A stretch of 32,423 nt of DNA. Source: Oligoflexia bacterium (GTDB lineage: Bacteria; Bdellovibrionota; UBA1018; CAIMNF01). This document shows positions 15,745 to 23,421 of this stretch, piece after piece. A program made the translations under genes and the position numbers. The stretch covers positions 1 through 32,423 of the forward strand of contig CAIKYX010000048.1 in assembly GCA_903831745.1 (NCBI GenBank). The letters are read 5' to 3'. The number at the start of each line of letters is the position of its first letter. Position 1 is the stretch's first letter. The notes below the pieces were generated by a model, which had not been told where the DNA came from, ran no database searches, and was given only the letters and a program-made list of their open reading frames with translations.

Positions 15745-17571
15745 ATGGAGTACGGCAGAATCAAGCGTTTTTTCGTGGGAGACCCGATCAGTAGTGAGAT
15801 GGCCATGCATGAGCGCATTCCCAAGTGGAAGGCCTTGGCGGTTCTTTCTTCTGATGCACTTTCTTCAGTAGCGTACGCGACGGAAGAAATTCTCATTCCA
15901 CTTGCGGCATTCGGTGCAGCAGCAGTTGCTTGGTCGATTCCGATTGCACTCGCGATTGGTCTCTTGTTGTTGATTGTTACCATTTCTTATCAGCAAACGA
16001 TTCGTGCTTATCCATCGGGTGGTGGGGCGTACATTGTCGCAAAAGAAAATCTGGGTATCAATTCGGGATTGGTTGCGGCGGCATCCTTGTTGATTGATTA
16101 CATCCTTACGGTTTCAGTTTCGGTCGCATCAGGGGTCGAAAATATGGTGTCGGCTTTTCCGGCACTGGCTCCGCATTCAGTTTTGATTTGCTCGGTCGTC
16201 ATTCTAATCATCATGCTTCTTAATTTACGAGGCGTGCGGGAATCTGCGAATGTATTCGCATTGCCCACCTATTTGTTTATCGGATCCATGTTGATCATGA
16301 TGGCGGTGGGAGCTTGGCGTTTTGCTTCCGGAGAGAGCGTTGCTGTTGCACCGGTCATTCACGAGAGTTATCCTGCCATTCCTGTCTTTTTGCTCCTCAG
16401 GGCGTTTTCGTCGGGTTGTTCTGCGCTCACCGGAGTTGAAGCCATTTCTAACGGAATTCCCGTATTCAAGGATCCTGGTCCTAAGAATGCGCGAATTACC
16501 ATGGCCTGGATGTCGCTGACGCTGGGTGGATTCTTCTTGGGGATTACTTTTCTTTCGCACATGTTCGGAATTGTGCCGAAAGATGGCGAAACAACGATTT
16601 CGCTTCTGTCTCATGCTATTTTCGGAAATTCATTTTTATATTATTTGGTACCGGCGTCGACTGCCTTGATTTTGTTCTTGGCGGCCAATACCAGTTACGC
16701 TGACTTTCCGCGACTTTCATCGCTCCTGGCAAAAGACAAGTTCCTACCTCGTCAGCTGGCCAGCCTCGGTGACCGCCTGGTTTTCTCAAACGGCATCATT
16801 GGTCTCAGTGTCATGGCGATCGTGCTGGTCGTGATGTTTCATGCCGAAACCCATCACTTGATTCCGTTGTACGCGGTTGGGGTGTTTCTTTCGTTTACGC
16901 TTTCTCAGCTTGGAATGGTCATCCATCATCTTAAGATCCGTCAGCCCAAATGGCGCCTTTCACTTGCATTCAATGCGCTCGGTGCTTTCACTACGCTGAT
17001 TGTTCTTGTGGTGATTGCAGCCACCAAATTCATGCACGGGGCATGGATGGTAGTCGTGCTGATTCCTGTATTGGTCATGACGTTTCGGGCCATCCACGCG
17101 CATTACACTGATATGGCTCGTCAGCTGTCTTTCGAGAATCAGCAGTTTCCGCAGGATTTTCGTCCGATCCTTCATACTGCCATCATTCCGGTTTCTGGAA
17201 TTCACCAAGGTGTGGCAGATGCGATCCGTTATGCGGTTTCGATTTCAAAGGACGTTCGGGCAGTTTATGTAGAGATCGATCCCGAGTCGCGCGCACGCAT
17301 GGAACAACAATGGACGAAGTGGGCGCCGAATATTCCATTTGTAGTCGTTCGTTCTCCTTATCGTTCGGTCATCGAACCTTTGATCAATTATATCGAGGAC
17401 GTCAAGAAGTCGAGCCAAGGGGGCGACTTGATTACCGTGATCATTCCTGAGTTTGTGACGGCGCACTGGTATCACCAGTTTTTGCACAATCAAACTGCCA
17501 TCCTGCTTCGTGCGGCATTAAAGTTAAAGCGGGGTAAAATCATTACGAGCGTTCGTTACCATCTCAAATGA
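15745..17571 (+). CDS. kimA: KimA-like APC-superfamily potassium importer
   Basis: 608 residues with about 12 membrane helices and a soluble C-terminal domain of roughly 150 residues. The N-terminus (IKRFFVGDPISS...KALAVLSSDALSSVAYATEEI), AYPSGGGAYIVAKENLG, LLLRAFSSGCSALTGVEAISNG and LIPLYAVGVFLSFTLSQ closely follow Bacillus subtilis KimA (YdaO), a high-affinity proton-coupled potassium importer controlled by c-di-AMP. Length also matches (about 607). GGAG sits five bases before the ATG. The stop overlaps the SGNH gene start by ATGA. Whether the C-terminal domain binds c-di-AMP here is unknown. Confidence 0.88.
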   Translation: MEYGRIKRFFVGDPISSEMAMHERIPKWKALAVLSSDALSSVAYATEEILIPLAAFGAAAVAWSIPIALAIGLLLLIVTISYQQTIRAYPSGGGAYIVAKENLGINSGLVAAASLLIDYILTVSVSVASGVENMVSAFPALAPHSVLICSVVILIIMLLNLRGVRESANVFALPTYLFIGSMLIMMAVGAWRFASGESVAVAPVIHESYPAIPVFLLLRAFSSGCSALTGVEAISNGIPVFKDPGPKNARITMAWMSLTLGGFFLGITFLSHMFGIVPKDGETTISLLSHAIFGNSFLYYLVPASTALILFLAANTSYADFPRLSSLLAKDKFLPRQLASLGDRLVFSNGIIGLSVMAIVLVVMFHAETHHLIPLYAVGVFLSFTLSQLGMVIHHLKIRQPKWRLSLAFNALGAFTTLIVLVVIAATKFMHGAWMVVVLIPVLVMTFRAIHAHYTDMARQLSFENQQFPQDFRPILHTAIIPVSGIHQGVADAIRYAVSISKDVRAVYVEIDPESRARMEQQWTKWAPNIPFVVVRSPYRSVIEPLINYIEDVKKSSQGGDLITVIIPEFVTAHWYHQFLHNQTAILLRAALKLKRGKIITSVRYHLK

Positions 17572-18620
17572 CGAAATTGTCCAAACGATTAGTGCTGATT
17601 TCACTTCCGGCTATTTTCTGGTTCGCATGGCAAGCGCTGTTGCCTCCCAATCAGTACACATTTCGGGTATGGGAAGCGCTACTCACCAAACCGTTTCACT
17701 GGGATGATCCCTTTTATCCCAATCAAACAGTAAAGATGGATGAAGTGGGAGACGAAGCGCCTTATGCGCCTAATTCAGTGATCAAATCAGTGACCTGGCA
17801 TACTGATCAGGACGGGTATCGCAATACCTTGCCTGAATGTGCAGCGCCTCAAACCATTGTGATCGGCGACAGCATGGTCATTGGTGCTTCTCTCGACGAA
17901 TCACAAATGCTCTCGTCCCAACTTGGAGCAAAGACGGGCAGGTGTGTGCGTTCTTTTGCCGGAGGCCGTTTGAATCGACAAGTCGAGCGGGCTTATGAAG
18001 CAGGAATGCATCCCAAGAATTTCGTTCTCGTCGTGGCCGAATACGAAGTCAGTGCGGTCGAAGAATTGGATACGTTTCATTCGGAAAACCAAGAGGATCC
18101 AGCGCGCTTGCAGCGGACTCGCCGTTTCAGTGCCTTGAAGACCACTTGGGCGAGATTTCGAAAGAACTTTTATTGGAACTATCGTTCTGCTCATGGTGCC
18201 TTGGCTGCGATTCGACGTTCGTTTCAGTCGAACGACGAAACGCGAGAACTCTTGGCACCCGGAAAAAATCCAGAAATGGTGCTTTCTCATTTCGGAGACG
18301 GCAGCGAGAACTATTCAGACGCAGAACTCGATCGCTTCGTTCAAAGTGTCGATCGTTTTGCTAAGGAACTGAAGAAAAGACGTGTAAATCTGGTGTTCTC
18401 GATTGTTCCGCACAAAGAAGCGGTTTATCTCGATCCGTCGCAATACCACTTTGGAGAGCGTTTTCTTGCGCATACAAAAAACGTCGATTTTGCCTATATT
18501 GATTTGTTTGAGCCCATGAGAGCAGGATACCGAAAGGATCAAACGCGCTACCATCATGGCGATGATCACCACTGGAACGAGTCTGGGGTCAGTGAGCTCG
18601 TAAAGAGGGTGTCACTATGA
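17568..18620 (+). CDS. SGNH-hydrolase-like / AlgX-AlgJ-like exported protein
   Basis: 350 residues. One N-terminal hydrophobic segment (LVLISLPAIFWFAWQALL) acts as a signal anchor, placing the rest in the periplasm. The catalytic pattern is SGNH-like: GDS at 100-102 (IVIGDSMVIGASLDES) and D-x-H-W at 333-336 (GDDHHWNESG). This is the arrangement seen in polysaccharide O-acetyltransferases such as AlgX/AlgJ. An Asn/Gly block II may be in RSFAGGRLNRQ. It is coupled by ATGA to kimA upstream and to the methyltransferase downstream. Acetylation or deacetylation of a surface glycan is inferred, and the substrate is unknown. Confidence 0.7.
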   Translation: MTKLSKRLVLISLPAIFWFAWQALLPPNQYTFRVWEALLTKPFHWDDPFYPNQTVKMDEVGDEAPYAPNSVIKSVTWHTDQDGYRNTLPECAAPQTIVIGDSMVIGASLDESQMLSSQLGAKTGRCVRSFAGGRLNRQVERAYEAGMHPKNFVLVVAEYEVSAVEELDTFHSENQEDPARLQRTRRFSALKTTWARFRKNFYWNYRSAHGALAAIRRSFQSNDETRELLAPGKNPEMVLSHFGDGSENYSDAELDRFVQSVDRFAKELKKRRVNLVFSIVPHKEAVYLDPSQYHFGERFLAHTKNVDFAYIDLFEPMRAGYRKDQTRYHHGDDHHWNESGVSELVKRVSL

Positions 18621-19345
18621 CTTTTGAGGATTGGAAAATTCTCGCAGGCTTTCAGATGAGGCATCATGGTGTGTTCAGTGGATTTGTTCGTTCGTTTAAG
18701 AGCCACTACCAAAGACGCTTTTCTCGGACTCTGTTGAGTCGATACATTACGCCCACGTCTCAGGGGCTTGAGCTGGGGGCGGGCGAGCAGACCATCGCTC
18801 CGGTAGCTCAGACCCTTTTTAGTGATGCGTACGCCACACATGCGGGCGCAAAAAGCTTGGCCCATGAGTTTTTTCCGGCAGAGACTATTCCTTATCCAAA
18901 TGAACATTTTGATTTCTTGCTGAATGAGCATGTGCTCGAACACATTCCAGATCCGATTCGTGCTCTCCGAGAGTGGAAGCGGGTTTTAAAATCGCGGGGA
19001 GTACTCTTTTTGTTTTTACCTCATCCCGAGCGGACTTTTGATCGCTATCGGCAAGTAACTTCTCTTGATCATTTGCGCGAAGATTTCGACCGAGGCAGTA
19101 CCTCGTCCGAAGATGCGCATTGGGATGAATGGAAATCCCAGGTCATCGATCGGGGGCTTGCTCCGCATTATTCTCAGTACGATAAACAGGCGAGTCTGAC
19201 GGGCAACTTGATTCATCGGCATGTGTTTGTTCCTGAGACCACTCGGGCGTTACTCGAGAGTGAGGGTTGGACAGTGCTTGAGGTTCTAGATGTTGTTCCT
19301 GATCGTTCGGATTCATTTGCGGTGATTGCCCGAGTGAGTCGTTAA
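18617..19345 (+). CDS. Class I SAM-dependent methyltransferase
   Basis: 242 residues, type-11-like methyltransferase, cytoplasmic. Motif I is GLELGAGEQT; the core continues with HFDFLLNEHVLEHIPDPIRALREWKRVLKSRGVLFLFLP, typical of this group. Substrate is unknown; the neighbouring SGNH protein would fit modification of a cell-surface glycan or lipid. It is coupled to the SGNH gene by ATGA (18617-18620) and converges with the minus-strand gene at 19342, the two stops overlapping by four bases. Confidence 0.85.
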   Translation: MTFEDWKILAGFQMRHHGVFSGFVRSFKSHYQRRFSRTLLSRYITPTSQGLELGAGEQTIAPVAQTLFSDAYATHAGAKSLAHEFFPAETIPYPNEHFDFLLNEHVLEHIPDPIRALREWKRVLKSRGVLFLFLPHPERTFDRYRQVTSLDHLREDFDRGSTSSEDAHWDEWKSQVIDRGLAPHYSQYDKQASLTGNLIHRHVFVPETTRALLESEGWTVLEVLDVVPDRSDSFAVIARVSR

Positions 19346-20985
19346 AGCGGTGCGTTTTCAAATAGGTTTTTCAAAACCTTGAATTTGTCACTCTTTGGAA
19401 CCAGCATTCCGCCATCCCTGTTGAAAATACTCCCGAGCAATTGCGGATAAGAGCTGGCATCGACCGTGTAGTAGAATGTTTGTAGTTTGAAGAAATCCCG
19501 TGGAGACAGATTGGTTCGTTTCGAGATCGCTAGAATTTTTTCGAAGGCATCTTGCGGTGTTAATGTTCCGTATTGAATCATGCTTCCGATCGCATCATTT
19601 CCGACCAAGGCTTTGGCCAATTCGATTTCGGCAAGAGTGAAACCGCCCTGGTACATGACCTGCCCCAGAATATCTGCCGAAAGCTCCTGGTGGGAGAGTC
19701 CGACACTGGTGGCATAGGGCTTTCCTGAGTCATGCAGTGAATACAAAAATTGCAGAGTTCGCTTCGGATCGACGTTGGGCGGTGCCTGAATGTCGCTCCA
19801 CCTGAACGAAGGCATCAGCTTTTTCATTTGTGCGTAGCCCATCAGCGTATGGCGTTCGAGCGAAAATCCTTCCTGCAAATCGAGATCAGAAGAAAATAGG
19901 GTGGCAAGGCTGATGATGATGTTTCGTGGGAGTTTGACATTTTCGGCATTGAATTTTAGGAATTGCACGATCGCATCGCCGTCTTCGGTTTGAATGATTT
20001 CCTGCAGCTTTTTGGCAAACAGGTTTCGCGGCTTTGCTTGTTCCTTAAGCGCCTCGAAATAAGTTTCTTTCGGAAGCGTCATGATCCGGAATTTCTCGGG
20101 GACACTATATTTGAATACAAATTCGTTCAGTTCAGGAGCTCCGGTCGGAAGTCGCTCAAAAACATTTTGAGGAATGTCGTAAATGCGTACGTAAGCACCG
20201 TATTTGGTGATTAAAGTGGGATCACGAGAAACCGAGACCCCATCCATATGAAAGGCCTCTGCGCGAACCGAGTGTTGATTGGCTTCTTCTTGGGACAGAA
20301 AAAAGTCCTCGCCAGACAAGACTTCGTCTGCGCTTTTGCCTGCCTGCGACTTTGAAGTAACAGCACCTTTGTAAAAGTTTGTTCCCTTGTAGACGCGAAC
20401 GGTTCCGGTTCGAGGAGTTGGAATCTGGGGTATGCCCGAAAAATATTTGATTCCCTTCGATTCGATGGTCTGGGTGTGCCAAAATGATTCGAGAACAGAT
20501 TTTAAATATTCCTGGTTTTTGTAAGCTGGCAGATCCAGCATTTTCGCAACCCAATCGAGCAAGGCGCGCTGACTTTCCCGAAGGTTTGGGTCAGTCATGA
20601 ACTTCCGAATCATGTCAGCTGTCATTTCGGTTTCAGCCGCGAGATCAAGGAGTGTTACTGCAATTTCAGGAATCGGATATTTCAGGGGTGCCAACGAATA
20701 AGCAGGGTCACTGAGTATCATCCATTCGTCGTAGATGCGGTTCAGGTAATCTGGGCTGATGGCCTGATAGACTTTCTGTTTGTTTCCTTCAAACAGGCTC
20801 CAGAACATTTTTTTGAAGGGTCGTTTTCCGGTGCCGTTGTGCCAAGCTCCGGGAGTCACCCACTTGGCCATTTCATCGCAAAGATTGCTCCATGCAGCCC
20901 AGATTCCTACAGGCGCAGCAGCGAATACGGGTTGCGAGGTGCCAAGTAGGGTAATGATGCTGATTAACGCAAGAAAAAGCTTCAC
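19342..20985 (-). CDS. Secreted two-domain protein: possible ADP-ribosyltransferase-like plus HD phosphohydrolase-like
   Basis: 547 residues. The start is GTG 20985, overlapping the transporter stop (GTGA) and giving a clean signal peptide (MKLFLALISIITLLGTSQPVFA). The C-terminal half shows an HD-superfamily pattern: His379 (LERHTLMGY), His418-Asp419 (LYSLHDSGKP), LSHQELSADIL, and Asp464 (LVGNDAIGS). The middle (about 195-300) recalls the R-S-E ADP-ribosyltransferase fold: R197 in TVRVYKGTNF, S-x-S at 251-253 in GVSVSRDPTLITKYG, a YDIP strand, and Glu288 in PELNEFVFKYSVPE. The first 170 residues are helical and unassigned. The HD call is fairly firm and the transferase call is tentative. A protein of this kind outside the cytoplasm could be an effector or a nucleotide-processing enzyme. 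Confidence 0.65.
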   Translation of the reverse strand: MKLFLALISIITLLGTSQPVFAAAPVGIWAAWSNLCDEMAKWVTPGAWHNGTGKRPFKKMFWSLFEGNKQKVYQAISPDYLNRIYDEWMILSDPAYSLAPLKYPIPEIAVTLLDLAAETEMTADMIRKFMTDPNLRESQRALLDWVAKMLDLPAYKNQEYLKSVLESFWHTQTIESKGIKYFSGIPQIPTPRTGTVRVYKGTNFYKGAVTSKSQAGKSADEVLSGEDFFLSQEEANQHSVRAEAFHMDGVSVSRDPTLITKYGAYVRIYDIPQNVFERLPTGAPELNEFVFKYSVPEKFRIMTLPKETYFEALKEQAKPRNLFAKKLQEIIQTEDGDAIVQFLKFNAENVKLPRNIIISLATLFSSDLDLQEGFSLERHTLMGYAQMKKLMPSFRWSDIQAPPNVDPKRTLQFLYSLHDSGKPYATSVGLSHQELSADILGQVMYQGGFTLAEIELAKALVGNDAIGSMIQYGTLTPQDAFEKILAISKRTNLSPRDFFKLQTFYYTVDASSYPQLLGSIFNRDGGMLVPKSDKFKVLKNLFENAPL

Positions 20986-22385
20986 GTCGTTTTCGTCCTG
21001 AGCGCGAGAGTGATCCCGAGAATTGCGCATAACAGATCAAAGACAATGACACTTTGCCCGGTTGCCCAACCCTGATTCCAAAGTTCGATAAAAAAGGAAT
21101 TGACGAGAATGTATCCATCGAGCGAAAGGCCGATCATCGGAATCAATCCATGCAGGATAAATTTGATTGGCGATTTCAGAATCTCATGCCTGAAGAGGAT
21201 GAGATTTGCTGAATTGACCGTGAGATAAGTGAGCATCGCAAAGAAAGTTGAAGTGGTCCCCCACCAAACCATCGTCTGGTAAGGACCTAAAAACAGGGCG
21301 GTGAAGATTGCTGCGAACATGCCAATCGCAAAAATCAAATGCATGGCGTTCCACGGAACTTGGTAGCGCGGATTCAGTTTCGAAAATCCAGCAGGGGCGT
21401 CTCCCCGTTCAGCCATCGAGTGCAAAACGCGACTGGCTCCGATAGCAGTTGCAATGGCAATTCCAAGAGAAGCAGAGATTGCGGTAAACGGCACCAGAAT
21501 GGCCCATCGCCCCCAGAACATCCGTGCAATTTCGCCCACCGGCATGCCGCCCGAATCAGCGATGGTCTTTAGCTGTTCCGGGCTTGCGGCATAGGTGAGC
21601 ACCCAGATGCCTGCGATCATCAGAAAGCCAAAGAGCGACAAGGCAATGAAGGTTGCCTGCGGTATCAATTTTTTAGGCATTTTTGATTCTTCACCGAGCG
21701 TGCTGATGACATCAAAACCGCAAAATGAAAGCATTCCAAAAATCAAAGCCTGAAACAACCCGTGCATGCCGCTGGGTGAAGCGCTTGTATGAAACCCTTC
21801 GAGCGAAAAGTGTGCGCCTTGTAAAGGCGCCGCAATGAAGACGGTCAGACAGAGGGCTATGACGATCACCGCTTCGAACAACAGAAAGGCAAGGGCACCG
21901 TGAATCGACGGCCTGATTCCTCGGTAGGCTATCCATGCAGGCCAGGTGCCGCACAAGAGAACGCCCAAGACGTAAGTCACGAGGTTAAAGTGAAGCCCTA
22001 GATCCCTGAGCGTGTCGTTCAGGAAAACTCCCAAAGTAATGGGTTGAATGATAAAGTTCGTGACGTAATAAAAGAACACCATCCAGCCTGCCCAACGGGC
22101 AACCCGCTTCATACCGGTTTTTGCAACCCAGGTAGCGGCACTTCCCGAACTCGGATAAATGCGTGATAAAAGGGCGTAGCTAATGGCAGTGGGTAAGGTT
22201 GCGATCAGGGCCCAGAAAAATACGAGAGGCGAGGCTTTGCCTGCAGCGAGAAAGGTCGGACCGAAGTTTCCGTAAATCGTCATTGCCGGTGAAAGCATTA
22301 CGATTCCCAAGGTGATGGCACCGATCAATCCTACGGCCCCGGATTTGAGTGAAATTTTCGTGTTTTCCGCGAAAGATTCGTTCAT
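20982..22385 (-). CDS. APC-superfamily amino acid permease
   Basis: 467 residues with about 12 membrane helices. The start is placed at ATG 22385 (MNESFAENTKISLKSGAVGLIGAITLGIVMLSPAM), with a G-run upstream; the frame is open 45 codons further into the divergent kinase gene. The N-terminal helix with GAITLGIVMLSPAMTIYGNFG and the segment FGMLSFCGFDVISTLGEESKMPKKLIPQA are typical of amino acid/polyamine/organocation permeases. Substrate is unknown. The stop overlaps the GTG of the secreted HD protein gene, so the two are coupled. It is divergent from the PfkB kinase with 38 bases between starts. Confidence 0.85.
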   Translation of the reverse strand: MNESFAENTKISLKSGAVGLIGAITLGIVMLSPAMTIYGNFGPTFLAAGKASPLVFFWALIATLPTAISYALLSRIYPSSGSAATWVAKTGMKRVARWAGWMVFFYYVTNFIIQPITLGVFLNDTLRDLGLHFNLVTYVLGVLLCGTWPAWIAYRGIRPSIHGALAFLLFEAVIVIALCLTVFIAAPLQGAHFSLEGFHTSASPSGMHGLFQALIFGMLSFCGFDVISTLGEESKMPKKLIPQATFIALSLFGFLMIAGIWVLTYAASPEQLKTIADSGGMPVGEIARMFWGRWAILVPFTAISASLGIAIATAIGASRVLHSMAERGDAPAGFSKLNPRYQVPWNAMHLIFAIGMFAAIFTALFLGPYQTMVWWGTTSTFFAMLTYLTVNSANLILFRHEILKSPIKFILHGLIPMIGLSLDGYILVNSFFIELWNQGWATGQSVIVFDLLCAILGITLALRTKTT

Positions 22386-22423
22386 TAGCCCCCCCATCAT
22401 TGCTATAGTCATCAGGTAACGCA

Positions 22424-23254
22424 ATGGAAATTTTACTTGCCGGAAATTATTGCCACGATACCCTGATCCGTAACGACGGAACATTCGAACTCCTCGGCGG
22501 TTCAACTGCTTACATTTCAAAGGCCCTCGAAGCGGCCCAAGCCCGTTATCAGGTGGTTTCGAAAGTGGGTAAGGATTTTCGTTATTTCAAGGAAGTGTCT
22601 AAAAATTCGGCAACGATCGCAATCATTTCGGGTGATCGGCCTACCACTCATTTCAGAGACACTCATATTCCAGGCAACACTTCTTCATTCCTCAGTGCGT
22701 GTTGCGATCCGATTTATGCCGATGATTTTCCTGATGTGAAGGCCAAAGTCGGAATTGCATGCGGAGTGGCCAATGAAATCATGCCCGAGACCCTTCGCGC
22801 GCTTCGCGAAAGAGTCGAAATTCTCGTGTGTGATGTGCAAGGTCTGATTCGCAGTGTGGATGAAGAAAGCCGTGTTAAATGCGTCAATCTCGGTGATACC
22901 CCGTTTATGGAGTGTCTGCCGATGATTGATTATTTGAAGGTCAATGCGAAGGAAGCGGCCTTTATTGATCTGACCAAAATGGGTGGCACCAAAGTATTGA
23001 TCACTCGCGGTTCGGACGGCACACAGTTTAAAGCAGGCAAACTGACCTTAACCGTACCTGCCGTTGCCGCGGTCGAAGTCGACCCGACCGGTGCCGGGGA
23101 TTCTTTTATAGCCGGTCTTTCGCTTGGCTTGGTGAGAGGCCTCTCGATCGAGGCAGCGATTACCCTTGGAAACCGATATGGCGCATTTGCCGTTCAATCA
23201 TTGGGGGTTCCGGATTTCACTCAATTCGTTGACAAAACGGCCTCTCCGAAATAG
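22424..23254 (+). CDS. PfkB-family sugar/inositol kinase, plant inositol 3-kinase-like
   Basis: 276 residues, ribokinase-type fold, cytoplasmic. The second PfkB signature DPTGAGDSFIAGLSLGLVRG carries the catalytic Asp and the anion hole. The N-terminus LLAGNYCHDTLI...LLGGSTAYISKALE, VVSKVGKDFRY, the SACCDPI segment and VCDVQGLIRSVD strongly recall plant myo-inositol 3-kinase (Arabidopsis At5g58730 type), as remembered and not searched. Likely reaction: ATP-dependent phosphorylation of inositol or a related polyol. A possible -10 (TATAGT, 22404-22409) precedes the ATG by 14 bases. It is divergent from the APC permease, which might import the substrate. The riboswitch of the next gene begins 22 bases after the stop. 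Confidence 0.85.
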   Translation: MEILLAGNYCHDTLIRNDGTFELLGGSTAYISKALEAAQARYQVVSKVGKDFRYFKEVSKNSATIAIISGDRPTTHFRDTHIPGNTSSFLSACCDPIYADDFPDVKAKVGIACGVANEIMPETLRALRERVEILVCDVQGLIRSVDEESRVKCVNLGDTPFMECLPMIDYLKVNAKEAAFIDLTKMGGTKVLITRGSDGTQFKAGKLTLTVPAVAAVEVDPTGAGDSFIAGLSLGLVRGLSIEAAITLGNRYGAFAVQSLGVPDFTQFVDKTASPK

Positions 23255-23275
23255 AACCCAATCAGAACACTTTTG

Positions 23276-23397
23276 GTGTGTTGAGAAGGAATCTGGTGAC
23301 GCTTTTAAGCTATTCCAGAGCTGTGCCGCAACGGTGAGCCTCCCTAACAGGACCCAACTTAAAGTTGGAACGAGGTAAGTCCGGTCTACTCAAACAC
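23276..23397 (+). promoter_or_regulatory. Cobalamin (vitamin B12) riboswitch
   Basis: The closing stem pairs GTGTGTTGAG (23276-23285) with CTCAAACAC (23389-23397). Inside are GGAATCTGGTGACG, the conserved core AGCTGTGCCGCAACGGTGA, a perfect accessory hairpin CCAACT-TAA-AGTTGG (23354-23368), and a B12-box-like GGTAAGTCCGGTCTACTC (23374-23391). The order and spacing match the cobalamin riboswitch family. It lies 25 bases before the TTG start of the receptor-like gene, so it can control translation or transcription of that gene and the overlapping lipoprotein gene. Confidence 0.9.
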
Positions 23398-23421
23398 TGT
23401 ATTTCCCGAGCAGGAGGGTAG

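Noticed and set aside
16225-16614. 129-residue minus-strand frame inside kimA
   Set aside because: It is antisense to a strongly conserved transporter and is rich in Arg/His in the pattern of a shadow frame.
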